A stretch of 64,000 nt of DNA from Ancylostoma caninum (Eukaryota; Nematoda; Chromadorea; Rhabditida; Ancylostomatidae), in NCBI GenBank assembly GCA_037903475.1, contig JBAJFG010000320.1, positions 496,001-560,000 of the forward strand, in the 5' to 3' direction. The notes beneath the pieces were generated by a model. The model saw nothing but the letters and a program-made list of their open reading frames with translations, was not told where the DNA came from and did no database searches. How positions within the stretch are numbered: the first letter of the stretch is position 1; each line of letters begins with the position of its first letter. The translations under genes were made by a program, and so were the position numbers. This document shows positions 31,494 to 53,129 of this stretch, piece by piece.

Positions 31494-33040
31494 TGATCAT
31501 AAACTGGAGTCTGAACTTGACCTCGTATGCTCCGCTGCCTAAACTTTTCAGTAGCACTTTCAGCTACGTAATTCTGCAAACTGGTTTCAAAATTGGACTC
31601 ATAATCAAAGTTGACACGATATTCCAGCTATTCTACTGTCTACTTCTCCCTGAAAAACGAGAACCACACATAAAAGTGTCCCTGCACAAAATTTGAAATT
31701 TCGCTGATAGACAAGAGATCGTTTCTGGAAGGGCTAGGATATGGTGTGTGATGACATCAAAAAAGTGCGGCGTGATGAAATGAAATTACAGTACAAACAT
31801 CGACTGCTCACTTTACTATAATACCTACATGCATACGCACATACATCTTTCGAGCTATTTGAGACAGATGGTAAAATAAACAGTTACCATTACATGTGAG
31901 TAGAAATCGGTATTAACACGCATCCAAAGCTCTTAAAACAAATTGAAACTGCACCATTATTTTGTTAGTAGGTAGTTATACTGGTAACAGCATGTCTTTC
32001 AAAGATAGCAAGAAGGTTAAGAGGAGGAAACTACTGAAGGAAGCTGGGCTGGTATTATCCAGTGGCTCAGCATCAAAATACTATAGATCACCTGGAGACA
32101 GGTAGCGATCTGAATGCAGACTTAGGGGCGGTAATATTTCGAAGTCACTTCATGGAGTAGACAGGAATTTTGTTTTGATTAGACATTTTTGCTGCCAAAT
32201 TCCGGACATACTTAATTATCCAAATTCAAGATTCGTTCCGGGATAACAATGTCATAGAAATTGCACCCTCTCTTTTTTGGCGAAGACACTAGATTTTGCT
32301 CTGATTCACCACAATCAGCATGCAACAGTGGTCTTTATCCACTCGGAGCTTTTATATGAACGTCATCAACACGTTCAGCATTCCGTTGCTTACTTTGAAA
32401 AAAGATCGAGGTCGAACAGACAAGGGCTGCTAATTACACGCAGAGAATCGAGACTAAATTAGCTGCAAAGCGTTTTTGTTGACTAATTGTTGTTAAAGGA
32501 TTATACCGTGAATGAATGATGTACCACCTAAAAATATAAAGCAAGGAATAAATTGAAATGAAAATAAAATGATAACAAATAAAATGAAAGTTTTTCCTCC
32601 TAGAATCTATACTAATTTTTGATTGCACTGGTTAACCAATTTCCAGCAACAGCAAGGACCCATTCTGGTCAACTACATATTAGTCATCAACAGGTTGTTC
32701 CTAGGGATTGTTAGGGCATACCTAACATCCAAAAATCCACTCCTAGTCTACCCTTTTATAACCGCGTGGGTAGTGACATTCCCAGCTGTCAACCAGCTGT
32801 TGTAAGTGGCTATAATCCCTAATGGGTCCACAAATGTACGTTAACAAAATTAACCAGTGCCGGCTTTTCTGCCCACTTCGTCCCATATTTCAAAAATTTG
32901 CTCAATCCAGGTCCCAGCTTTTAATGCCCATACACTGTCCCAAGATCAGTGTGTATGTCATCGATGCCTTTTCTGCCTTGTCCCCTGTTTCTAATTAATT
33001 TTCGTTCTTGCTTGCTCATACTACAGTTTTAAGCTATGTT
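31492..33040. other. no gene seen
   Basis: AT-rich sequence with short unsupported frames only. Confidence 0.4.
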
Positions 33041-33105
33041 TCAATTTCTTGCTGGCGCACCTGCGAGTGCACATATAAATAAATAAAATAAAATATCAAA
33101 TAATA
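33041..33105 (+). repeat. retroposon tail, degraded
   Basis: TGGCGCACCTGCGAGTGCAC is followed by imperfect AAAT/AAAAT units, a diverged version of the tail at 31418 and 21596. Confidence 0.5.
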
Positions 33106-34664
33106 AAAGCAGACTTCCTCGGAGGTGTTCGTTCTTCACTGTGCAGTCATGTGCCTCCCTCAAATCCATGATTTCTAGTACCTTCGGGAAAGAAAATGAA
33201 ACAATTAGAGCAGAGAAAGGAACCTTTTCAAGCAACAAGAGGGTAGATGTCATAATGCTGCGATTAGTGTCATTTTCGCTGACGAATAACCAATATCCCC
33301 GCTTTCAAGTAGATGATGGAGCGAGTAGTTTGCAGCCGGGTGCTAGTAGTGGAGAGGAGAATTCAGTGTGCATGTGCCTACATTGCTTCTGATTCGGCTC
33401 ATCGGATCAAATTAGCACCACCAGATATTTAAGAGCTAACAGTCTCATGGTGTTGAATGTAGCCAGACCACTGAGAAAACTCCGAGCATTCTAGTAGAGC
33501 AGTAGTGAAAACTTGGTGAGAATTGGTGAGGAGATGGGCTTGTTTCGGGCGATCGAGTGGCCCAGCCAACAGAAGGAACTGAACCTTTCGTTTTCTCACA
33601 CGCAGCCGCAAACGCGAGGACAATGTAATTAGCAGCCTTCTCGTACCGTTTTCTTTCTGGAACGGATAGCAGCGTGAGCTGTAGACAATTACGACCATTC
33701 TTAACGACATTAGGTTCCGCACAAAGGGAGTGATGTGGGAGCAGATCCGCACCGCGATGCAGATCGAACCGCATTCAGCAGACAAGTGGATAACGAATAC
33801 GGCATTTGGTGAAATGGGGTATGCCTTCATCACCAGTTTGTATAAGTTGAGCAAAAGTGCAACCTCACCCTGTGTTCGCAATAGGAAGTCAGATCCGGAG
33901 CATAGTCCGGACGTACACGCAAAAATTAGGGACAGAGAATTTCCGTACAGTACGGCAACAGTACGCTAACATGGATGTGCAGTTCAGGTTTAAATTTACT
34001 CAGCCGGTATTCAAGGATCATGAGCCTTCCGATGAATGATCGTCGCAAAATGTCTATGAGTTTCCCTCAAAATAGAGCTTCAATCCTCATTATTGCCTGG
34101 ATCAGAGGGAAACGAGCTTAACGTCTTTCCTTATGATAATCCTGGAACGGAGGATAAATGAAACAGTTTGTCTCACTCCGAATTGCCCTGCCCAACTGCA
34201 CACACTAACGGTACATTTGTCTCAGATAGGTTAAGAGCCAAGCGGACAGTGAAATGTTGTATGAACAAGCTGTTCCCAATCAAAAGGACAAGAGATTCAA
34301 TTATTTCTCAAGTATTTTTTAATTCAAAGATTTTAACGAGACATACCACTCCTTCGTCTTAGTTTTCGAAAAGTTATCACTATATGATTTTCAATGAAGT
34401 TCGGTACAATTATGAGCGGGATTCCGAACCCCAGACGAGTGACTGTTACACAGCTCATAGTTCTTCCTGTTTGCATGAATGAAATCATGTGCTGGTCATA
34501 ACTATTTCATTTTTTCGCAATAATCAATATTCCCATTATTTCCTCTTGCATTATTCCCTCTTGCAAAAAATTTGTTCTAATTCAGCCTGCTCACAGGTCA
34601 CTAGCATCAACATCGCTAGCTCTGTCACGTAATGTCGTAGTTGAGGAAATACAATATTAGTTGA
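33106..34664. other. no gene supported
   Basis: Overlapping frames at 33429-33881 (minus) and 33730-33969 (plus) have no domain or coherent splice sites. Confidence 0.4.
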
Positions 34665-35560
34665 CCAGTCAGGCCGTCCGGCTGACGCCGGACTTCCAGA
34701 CTTTGATTGTTGTGCTCGCTACGCTCGCATATTTCCCATTGCATCAAAAAAAGGAACCGTGAAAACCTTTCAAGAGATAAGAATCTATGTATATCCTCCC
34801 AAGCAGCGCTAATGCTTTCCTAAAATTTCCTCGAAGTCGCAAACGGGTGCCCTTCCTCGTCTCATCGAACTAAGGCCATTTGGTTGGCCCTAGGAGCTGT
34901 GAATAATTGATGTAACTAATTCATTGCAAATGATCTCTTCAAACAATTTTTGTTTGGTTGGTATTTGTTCTAATTCAAGTGATAAGGGTTTATCGGTGTA
35001 GAAAAACAGAATGAAGGGTGTGGTCGGTTCAGACGCAAATGGACTGGAATGAGGAAGGAGAATCAGTGAAAGTAAATGATTTGCGCATAGGCCTAGAAAG
35101 ATATGTAGAAGGGAAGGAAGCAGGACAATTTATACTGAATGCGTGCGAATGACGTGCGTGCGTCTATATGATGAAGAATAGGGCTCAGTCGCATAGCGGT
35201 CGCATCGCAGTCGCAGCTCAGACGCACGCGTTTACGGCCCCGCGGCGGCTGCGCGTTCATTTCATTGAGGGTGAACATGCCTTGTTGGCCGATCTTCATA
35301 GAAAGTCCCTTGCAAATGGACGCGTGCGACTGATGCGCGACTGACGCACGCGGCTAGTATAAATTACCCTAGAAGTGAATGTCGGTACACTCCTCATCCA
35401 GAAATGACTTTGTCTTGCGGTGTTCTACCACTTTTCGACGGCGATGCGCGGGCTACGGTGTTGGACCCAACTCGTGACGTTTCCGGCTTATGCTTATCAC
35501 CACCACAGACCCACCTCCCCCACTTTTGGACGCCGGCACACCCTCTACACAACGGTGGAC
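34665..35560 (-). mobile_element. Helitron-like element, copy 3 (truncated, interrupted)
   Basis: Read on the minus strand the 3' end is the same hairpin (34676-34693), then CTGG at 34668-34665 followed by T, as in copies 1 and 2. About 0.8 kb upstream the minus strand carries one or two degraded minisatellite units (GTGTGCCGGCGTCC, CAAAAGTGGGGGAGGTGGGT, GGTGATAAG; about 35480-35556). The MITE at 35122-35370 is inserted between. No 5' TCATGACT end is visible, so it is probably 5'-truncated. Confidence 0.65.
35122..35370 (+). mobile_element. PIF/Harbinger-like MITE, copy 3 (249 bp)
   Basis: The ends AGGACAATTTATACTG and TAGTATAAATTACCCT and the length are as in copies 1 and 2, with a few substitutions. 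It sits within Helitron copy 3, so it is younger than that Helitron fragment. No perfect target duplication remains. Confidence 0.8.
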
Positions 35561-35699
35561 ACCGCTGTGTAGAGTAGTAGTGTAGTCGAAAACAAAAAAT
35601 TCGAAAAAAAAGCCAGTCTAAAATGTCCATCTATTCTACAGAGCATTTTTTAGAGAACATGTCCCCCATTCATGTATGTGGAGAGAGATATGTACATAA

Positions 35700-35905
35700 A
35701 GGGAACTCCAAAGGTATGCGGACAGGGGCGGGACCGCGGTGCGCCTCTGCTGGGCAGAGACACGAGCGCTCTGCATGTGGCTCTGGTTTCTCTGCTTCTG
35801 CGGCAGAGAGCAGAGAAACCAGAGCCACATGCAGAGCGCTCGTGTCTCTGCCCAGCAGAGGCGCACCGCGGTCCCGCCCCTGTCCGCGTACCTTTGGAGT
35901 TCCCT
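35700..35905. mobile_element. near-perfect palindromic MITE (about 206 bp)
   Basis: AGGGAACTCCAAAGGTA at the left is matched by TACCTTTGGAGTTCCCT at the right. Both arms continue through GGGACCGCGGTGCGCCTCTG, GACACGAGCGCTCTGCATG and TGGCTCTGGTTTCTCTGC to a centre near 35805-35812, with very few mismatches. The same family as 13985-14161 by its ends and its CTCTGCATG motif. Near identity of the arms suggests recent insertion or conversion. Overlapping frames on both strands are products of the symmetry. Confidence 0.85.
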
Positions 35906-36602
35906 GTATGTACATACATGTGTACATGAGGGGGGGGGGGTGTGGTTGTACTTATGATGTGCACCCAAGTACATACGGTGAACGTTGCGTGAAATTCTAC
36001 GCTTAATTTTTTCAAAGTGCACCTTTGTCTTATTTTGGCGTAAACTTCAAAAAAAAGAAGCTTTTTATAAAAATTTAGGGGGTCAGTGAGCTTCTGATGT
36101 CCTGGACGTTCTCACTGTCCAGGAGAAGTTTGTATCCGCGAACCGAGCTGATATACACACTGACTTACAAGCATGAACAAGAACGCTACTAGTCATTTGA
36201 GCTAACTGTGGTTGTATCTACCACTGCTTCCGAAAGCGTTTCCGCCGGAAATTGGATCTTCCTCAGCAATCGCGTATTTTTCCACATTTGGTAGTACGGA
36301 GGAGATTTGGGATTGAGAAGAAAGGGGAGCGCAGAGGAAACCATTCACTCAGCGTTGAAGAGCTCTACGTGGGAGACATTGGAGGCCAAGGGCGGCAAAA
36401 TGCCCAGGCATTTCCGGTAGCCAGGAAACGACTCAAAAACTGGGCATGGCCGTGCCAATTCAAAAACCGTCCAAACCCATTTGGAGAGTGGTCCAAAAAT
36501 GTGTACGAATTCCTGAATCGCGAACGCATTGTGCACTTTGGCGATAGTGAGAAATTTCATTTCGATCAAGAGCAAACCCAAAGTGTGAGCACAGTTCTCC
36601 GC
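35906..36602. other. no gene supported
   Basis: A run of G near 35931-35940 and an unsupported plus-strand frame at 36252-36635. Confidence 0.4.
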
Positions 36603-36683
36603 GCGGCTGGGCAGGGAACAGGAAATCCTGGTTAAATTTTTGTTACTTACAGCTAACCGGGTTTCCCTGCCCAGCCGCCAATC
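36603..36683. repeat. hairpin repeat
   Basis: GGCTGGGCAGGGAA (36606-36619) and TTCCCTGCCCAGCC (36663-36676) are inverted around a spacer of about 43 nt. TAACC/GGTTA lies inside the arms. Possible short MITE; no target duplication identified. Confidence 0.5.
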
Positions 36684-36862
36684 ATAAACGACTTCACTGA
36701 ACAATATCGACAAAACTGACTGCAATATTTGTATATGTTACATCTTAGTTTTTTGCGGGTGTTTCCGTAAAAATTCGGGAAACTAACGGAGTCGAACAAG
36801 ATCATCATCAACACCAGGAGAGTATCACATCGTAAGGACATAGAGGACGTTATCGGACGAAT

Positions 36863-37037
36863 GTGCAGAGGTTTGTGGAATGGGGTCATGGACATTACAA
36901 AAAAACGAAGGCGACGATGGAGGAAAAGAAGACGAAGGAGAAGGCCGCGGATGAACCCGTGAGATCCGCTTCTGCCCATTCCCTCTGCCGAGCGATCAGC
37001 TCTCTTTCCTCGTCGGTTATCCTGGAAAGATTTCAGG
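36863..37037 (+). CDS. candidate Lys-rich exon (weak)
   Basis: An open segment with MEEKKTKEKAADEPVRSASA and CRAISSLSSSVILERFQ, ending before gttaaa. Codon use is reasonable, but the donor is weak and no partner exon was found. Confidence 0.25.
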
Positions 37038-37503
37038 TTAAAAAGCACTGGTGAGCAAAATATTGTACATTGGAAGGAATAAAATCGAATAATTTTGTCA
37101 TTTCAATTACTAATTCAGGAAACAGTTTAGAGATCCAGAAGTTCGAGAATGAAAAAGCTCTGAAGTCCTTCTTTTATTTCATACCGCACTGTATTAGCCT
37201 CCAATGTTGGGGCATTCGAATTTTAAATCTATTCGATGTATTCGATATTTCACCATTAGAAACCAATTCTGCGCTGTATGAGGGAGAAGGAGAGCTTTGG
37301 AGTTTTCTCATTCTCGAGTATCTGCACATTTGTATTGTTCCGTAAACCGGTGATTGAAGCAACAAAATTACTCGCTTTCTATCCGGTCGAATGTATTGAG
37401 GACATGTCATTTATTCAACTATTCTTGTATCTATCTTTTCATTCATTCATTTTTTCATTCATTTATTGGGCTGGGAAATAAGATTCTTTTTCCTATTTAT
37501 TTT

Positions 37504-37728
37504 TCACCGTGATTTGGACTTCGCTTGGCTGCACTTCGTGAAATATTTTATAGCCGTCCCTTCCCTCTTTACCAGTATCACAACTGTGTTCCTCAATTCC
37601 CTTTGCACTTCGTTCTCTACCGCATGGAATGTGACCCTCCTAGTCGCCAAGAATGAACTCCTCCGCCATCTACTAGCGTTCGACTTCAACATTTGATCAA
37701 ATTTGGTTCGAGAGGCTGAGGACACCAA
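37504..37728 (-). other. repeat-related coding fragment
   Basis: The minus-strand frame includes RRVTFHAVENEVQRELRNTV. Its DNA (GAGGGTCACATTCCATGCGG and following) is similar to the minus strand of about 50700-50780 (GAGGGTCACATTTCATACG). The two are diverged copies of one unnamed repeat. Confidence 0.35.
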
Positions 37729-38711
37729 AGACCCCTATGGAAAACCTTTACTGCTAAAACGACAGCACAGCGGTGGTATGATCTCTTTGACAGGCCAATT
37801 TTGTGCTGGATGTTGCCCTCCGATTAGGATACCCCGCTTGAGTACGCGTGTTGGATATATGTAGGGACGATTACCTCCTAGGATTACTCAAGATGTAAGT
37901 GAGAATCACTACTGATGTTGACTCTTAACAAGATGTCAATTTGGCTTACCTATTCCGTGCAAAACATCAAAGTTCTCGCCATGAAGGGATCGTTCCAGTG
38001 GGGCATGCTATGTTTTTCGGAGTAAATACCATGAATACGGTTGTAAATAAACATGGATGTGGTGGGAGAGAGGGGGAGGGGGGGGGGGGGGATTTCCATT
38101 AGTGTCGACTCAACAGGTCTGCGACAGTTACATATCACTGATTTTACTAGGTTTCTAATGTATTCCAAGAAATTTGATCCAAGAATTGCAGTGGCGGCTA
38201 CAAATTGAGTCGTTTCAGCAATTTTTCAAAGAAATGAAGCTGAGAAGTTGCTTTATCACTTGCAGGATTAAAAGCCGAGAGAAGGAGCTAGTAGCTCTTC
38301 CATATTGACTGATAGTACTGCTTCCCATGCCATGAAAAACAGCATGAACTTATATTCCAAAACAGTACAGAGAGTGATGTGAACTAATAAGACGGTCGAA
38401 AGATTTTACAACGTCCGTACGAGCAGAAATTCTACAAACTTGAACAGCGAAATTAGGAAAATCCACAAATCAGTCATAGATTTTTGAAGCCATTTCGTAT
38501 GCATGACTGCACATATGGTGAAAGATGCTATATATGTGCAAAATATTTTGAAATGTCTTTTTTTAGACGGGAAGGGAGCAAAAGGTTTGGGATGCTATTT
38601 AGGAAGCAATCTTCTTCGCTTATCTGACAAGCGATTTCTTAACTCATCTTCCGCCGGGTATATAATTCGATGGGATTTGATTCGGTCCAGTTTTTTTAAA
38701 AAGTATTTTTT
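37729..38711. other. no gene supported
   Basis: Contains a G-rich run near 38064-38091 and short unsupported frames. Confidence 0.4.
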
Positions 38712-39259
38712 TCTACAACGTCAACGAAACAGCGGAACAACAAGCCATCTCCGAGATATTGGACGAATCCTGTGCTGGTTGCTTTCACCATCGTCATCAA
38801 AAAAGCATCATCAACACCATTTTATGCCGTTCATTATTTGTAGAGGAGAAAGTAAGAACAAATTCCATGAAAGGAACAAAAAATGCTGCTGAAACATCCT
38901 CATTAATGCTCTTCAAGGAGCCAAAGCTCACCGTTCAAAAAACCGACACCAATTATGCTGCAGTCCAATGTTACATAGACGCAGAAGTACAAATCATGTG
39001 TTCTCATCACATTTTCTGCTCTAGTTTTCTTGTCATAGTTAAAAAATGTTGAAATAATATAGATTTGCAGCGCATAGTACATCAAGATATCTCATGCTTC
39101 AGGGAAAAGAAGCTTAGTTGCCTCCTGGATCGTAGCCAGGACATCAGGACCTTCATTTTTCAAATTGACAAACGTCCGCATTACTATTCACACAGACACA
39201 AATGTGTATGCCTGAGCACCACCTTCAATGTGAAGAGAAGGGCAAGGCTGTTAGGGAAC
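38712..39259 (+). CDS. possible two-exon Cys-rich fragment
   Basis: About 38712-38986 encodes NETAEQQAISEILDESCAGC and later NYAAVQCYIDAE up to GAA|gtacaa. An 84-nt intron ends TTTGCAG, and 39071-39259 continues in phase with DISCFREKKLSCLL to a stop. A CYxxAE start and spaced cysteines recall the Ly6-type domains of the minus-strand gene next door. A second frame at 39202-39387 contains a CVCGKGNAC-like tail. The frames do not join cleanly, so this may be a decayed or misassembled gene. Confidence 0.3.
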
Positions 39260-39387
39260 TGAGGACGTTACTAAGAGAGATGGTAATAGAAAGCTGCACT
39301 AATGATGGTCACCTTTCCCTTGAACAAACGCTCTGTGTTTGTGGAAAAGGAAATGCGTGCACATTCATCTCACTAAAGTTACCATAA

Positions 39388-40030
39388 AGTTTTGATGTGC
39401 TCACTGCCCCTACACACGTTTCTGTGGATGTGTAAACCAATTTACAGTACTCTCTTGAACTTGTTTTTTGGTCGTAAGGGTGAAGAATGGCGGAAAAGTA
39501 GTCAACTCGCAACGGAAACTTTTCAACAAACCGCATATAAACTTTTGAAACGGTTGCAAAGGCTTACGTCCTCTCCAAAACATTTAAAAATACATGGTGT
39601 AAAATTAGGAATTCTTAATTTCTTCGACTACCAGAAACCCACATCCCAGAGGCATAAGATCAACGACATATCCAAGTATCTGAGTAGTGCATTCTCACTG
39701 CTAACTATATCTATTGCGTATATTATTGGTCGAGGAAGTTGCTGGACAAAGTTGTGATAAGAATAACAAAAAAAATCTTGGAAAGTGCTTTTCCGCCAAT
39801 CTATGTAGTGCAAGGGGAGGTACACGCCACTCCATGCTTTGCGGACAAAGCCAATTCTTTCCATGGAAAAGCAATTTCTCTCCGTGAACGGGCATAACGA
39901 GAGAAGGCCAGGAGTATACAGGCAAGGGCGGATTTTGAAACTCTTCCGGAAAAATTGTCTCAAAAATACTGACACAACTTCCTATCCTACATCTAATGTT
40001 AAATAGTATTCATTTCTTAGGATATACAGA
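39388..40030. other. no gene supported
   Basis: Frames at 39392-39757 (plus) and 39628-39975 (minus) lack splice or domain support. This is the 3' flank of the minus-strand Ly6-type gene. Confidence 0.4.
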
Positions 40031-49676
<9,646 letters not shown>

Positions 49677-49849
49677 CTGCAATTAAAAATGTAACAGTTA
49701 AAAAAGGTAATTAACTTTTGTGATGGCAGTTTTCTGTTCTAGTTTTGTTGATTTTCAGCTTTTTTTTCAGAATCGCAAAGGACATGTATTCATTCTGCTC
49801 ATTTTTGTTTCTTCATGTACCTGTGGGCCAGATTTCACACCTCTGGTTA

Positions 49850-50290
49850 CCCAACGTCAAATGGCGTCCTTGACCCGCTGCGCCCAACTCGTTTCAAAGC
49901 GATCAGCCATAGCAGCGCTCCCACAGTCTCGTGGATTACCCACAGCGCAAGGAGGGAAGCGTAGCCAGCGCAGAACAGGCGAAATCGGCTACCGGTACCC
50001 ATTACGAAGGTGAATAGCCAGACGCAAGGATCGCCGTGCGGGCGAAACGAGGTGGCCGCGGGATTGACCCGCGGGCCGACCGAGGATCACAATAGCCGAG
50101 CGGGCTGGCTCACTTTCGACTGCGCTCTAATTCGCTGGAAAATCGAGACGAGACCCGATTTCGAGCCATTCTCCTGAAGAGGCCGGGAAACGACACCGCT
50201 TCGACAGAGTGAAGTGTTCCGAAGAAGGAAGTTCGTCAGATGCGGGGATAAATGGATGATTCGCCTGAAACAGGAGGGATGTCCGCTGCC
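49850..50290. other. GC-rich, exon-like island, unresolved
   Basis: The stretch is markedly more GC-rich than its surroundings. On the minus strand a segment with acceptor TTTCAG and donor TCGAAA|gtgagc (about 50277-50113) is open in one phase (TNFLLRNTSLCRSGVVSRPL). A separate short minus-strand frame from about 50000 contains MGTGSRFRLFCAGYASLLAL, signal-peptide-like. Neither joins in phase to the exon at 49676. On the plus strand 49720-50013 is open. It may be the 5' end of the Ly6-type gene, or another gene. Confidence 0.35.
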
Positions 50291-50568
50291 GAGCATATTT
50301 TTTAAGAGATATTTGGGTAAAATCTTGTGCAGTAGGAATAATGCGAACGGTTAAGGATGCTGAACGGGCACGTATGCATGTACACACGGCTCCATTCATT
50401 TATTTTCAATTTATTGTTTTTAACTTATTTTTAGGGCTTATTTTGTACCCGAGATTCAGTGAGGCGAACATGAAGTTGAGTTCTGGAAATACTCTAGTTT
50501 TCTTCCTATTCAGAAAATGACTACCATGAAAGTCCCCAATTCTATCTGATTGGTGATTTCCAGGAGCA

Positions 50569-50834
50569 GGTCGAATTTATTGGGTTGGACAATATGTTCG
50601 TGTGGTTCTTTTTTTCAACTCGATTTTTTTACGAGAATTTGAACTACATAGTTCCAATAGCCTGTCATAGGTCATCTTGTAGCTCTTGCTTTGCTCTTTA
50701 CGAATATTATAACCAATTCCCCGAATTCCTGCTACTTCTCATTCTCTGTCGTATGAAATGTGACCCTCCAATTCGACAAGATCGCATATCTCCGACAACT
50801 CCAGTTGTTCCACTATAATAGCGGAACAAATAAA
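50569..50834 (+). other. open segment followed by AATAAA, probably repeat-derived
   Basis: After TGATTTCCAG (to about 50562) an open phase-0 frame of 85 codons with two hydrophobic stretches ends in TAA, and AATAAA follows at about 50829. The DNA of its second half resembles 37560-37690, so a decayed repeat is more likely than a gene end. Confidence 0.3.
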
Positions 50835-52900
50835 GCTAAAGCTGCTGGGGATTTTAACAGCGTCTAAATGGAAGCCATCACTGTTGAATGGACAGCGCAG
50901 AAGTGGATGTCTGCTTCAGAGAGGTCGATTTTGGGCTGGAGGATGCACCTTGCTCTGTACGCACAGCTCATAGAGTTATGAGAAGCCTTTTCCCAAGGAC
51001 TTCCCCTAGATGTGAAGAAGACGTACTGCGGGTATTAGCTTTCAGAAAAACCTAGTTCAGCTAGTCCCCCCCCCCGTGAAAATACACTGAATGCTCAGAA
51101 AAATCGCACGAACTTATTGTTCAAAACAATACTCGAAGTATGTATCTACGTCCTAATTTCTTAAGATAGTTCAGCGAAAAGTAGTGCGATTGGCTGTTAC
51201 GATCCCTCGAAAACCGCCGGAAATCTTCAAAGAAGTGGGTTTCTTCGACTACTACAAATCCCGCTAAACGGTTCCGCGCATGATGCGGATTAGTCACCCG
51301 CTGAACTACTTCTTCGCCACGATCGTTGGAACAGAGCCAGTGAGTAAATGGTCATCGAGGCATCTTTGGTCTAGATTTCCACAATTACGTAAGGTGTCAT
51401 TGCACCATGATGAATGCGCTCATTTCACTTGGAATTTATTGCCTTTAAATTTGATGTGCCGCAAAATTGCACACCATTTTGTAACACTTCATATTTCACT
51501 CACTATTTCTGTTGTCTATTATTTATTTGTGAGGAGGCAAATCCGCAAGTTCATAAGGACTTTCAAAAACATTTATAGGAAGTTTGCAACGAAAGATAGA
51601 TTTGATTTGGTCGAATTGTTGCTTCATTTGCTGAAAGCAGTGGATCAGAATTTGGAAATAGACGCTCAAAAATGGGAGCTAAACTTTAAAAAGCAGTGGT
51701 TTCCTTCTACAAAAGTCAGCAGTGGTTGTGTCCTTACCAGATTTGCCGGTATAATCATTGCTTAGAAAGAAGAATTGAAGAATTCAAGCCAAGCCGAGGT
51801 TCCAGAGCGGAACTCATCCCCCGATCATCGAGGACGAGGCCCCGCGAAAGCACCAATTTGTATGAGTTGTGACGAAAAATTACTACCATTCCTTTCACCC
51901 AATTTGTTTCAACATTGAAGTGAACAAAAAACAAGTATTGTCTGTAAGAATTGTTAGAAAAGAAACGTTTCACCTTCATTCTCTACAACGAGGCTGCATA
52001 CAAACTCTTCAATTCCGCTCATAATTCTTGTCTCGAAAGCAGTTGGAAAACCACTACAGATGTGGACCGAATTAAATGTCGAACCAACCAAAATAGAAAG
52101 CTCTCGAGCTCTTGGTTACACAACAGACCTGTGTTTGACTTCAAACTTCATCGAAATCAATCGCATATCCTACTGTATTTTTCTGAGGTAAATATAAAAT
52201 CTTTTGTTTGTTTGAAATCAAACACCATTTCCGCACAGATATTCAGAATTAAGAGCTCAAAAGCTTTCCACTGTTCGCTTTGAAAACTTCAGCTATTTCC
52301 GGCGAAATTCGGGACAAGATTTAGAAGTAGTAATTTGGATGCATAGACGAAATCGCTATTCTTTTTTCGAGGAAGTTACCTGAAGGAGTTATCTGAACCC
52401 CCTTTCTTTTGTTTGTCAACCTTTCGGATGTGTCTATAATCAAGTAGCCACAGAAATTTATGAAATTTTCCAGGAAGAAGTGACATCTTGTTCCTCTGAC
52501 CATTCCAATATGGGGAATTCTTCCACTACCAAGAACTACGGAAAAATTCCATTTCAAAATTGGATAAGCAGTGCTCCGCCTGCAACAAAAAAAGCCGCTG
52601 CATAACATCCCTTTCAATCCATCATTGTTTGACTTTCTTAGATGCTCATTCGCCCTTGTGATTTGACCATGAGGATGCGCATAGAAATGCATGGCTACTG
52701 GCAGGGTTGGTTAGTGTTTAATAGATAGGGAACCGAGAAGAAATTGGGCGGTTTTATGAATGATGTTGGGAGGTTGGAAGATCCTGTTTCTCTTATCCTT
52801 TCAGTACTTTAGAAGGATGGAACCGTAATTCGCATTTGGTTCACTTACAAGACAATACGATAGATATAATTATTGTGTAAGGAACGAGAAAAGTGATGTA
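50835..52900. other. no gene supported
   Basis: The frame 51280-51765 (161 codons, plus) and the frame 52321-52692 (123 codons, minus) are the longest. Neither has a domain or splice support that I can name. Confidence 0.4.
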
Positions 52901-53129
52901 ATGATACCCTTTACGGTCAACATCACAGTACACGAAATCCTGCACCCTCTACGGAATGGGAACAACCTTAGAAACGTTAAGAAACCATTAAAAACCATAG
53001 GATATCTGGAATCAAAGCGAAGTCGTGCGGAAATCGCGAAGAAGTTCCACCGTACCCGCTTTAGCACAATCATTCTCATAGCGGTCCATTTCATAGCCAC
53101 CACCATCAATGTCATTACGGTCGTTTGGA
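52901..53129 (+). CDS. candidate exon with one hydrophobic segment
   Basis: An open frame with HEILHPLRNGNNLRNVKKPL, a basic stretch, and TIILIAVHFIATTINVITVV, which could span a membrane. It ends TGGAG|gtgcgg. Codons prefer C-ending forms. The opposite strand is also open and hydrophobic, so strand and reality are uncertain. Confidence 0.3.

Noticed and set aside
33429..33881. 150-codon minus-strand frame with an overlapping 109-codon frame
   Set aside because: No domain, splice pair or poly(A) signal supports either.
35623..36022. Several overlapping 120-128-codon frames on both strands
   Set aside because: They are mirror images produced by the near-perfect palindrome at 35700-35905.
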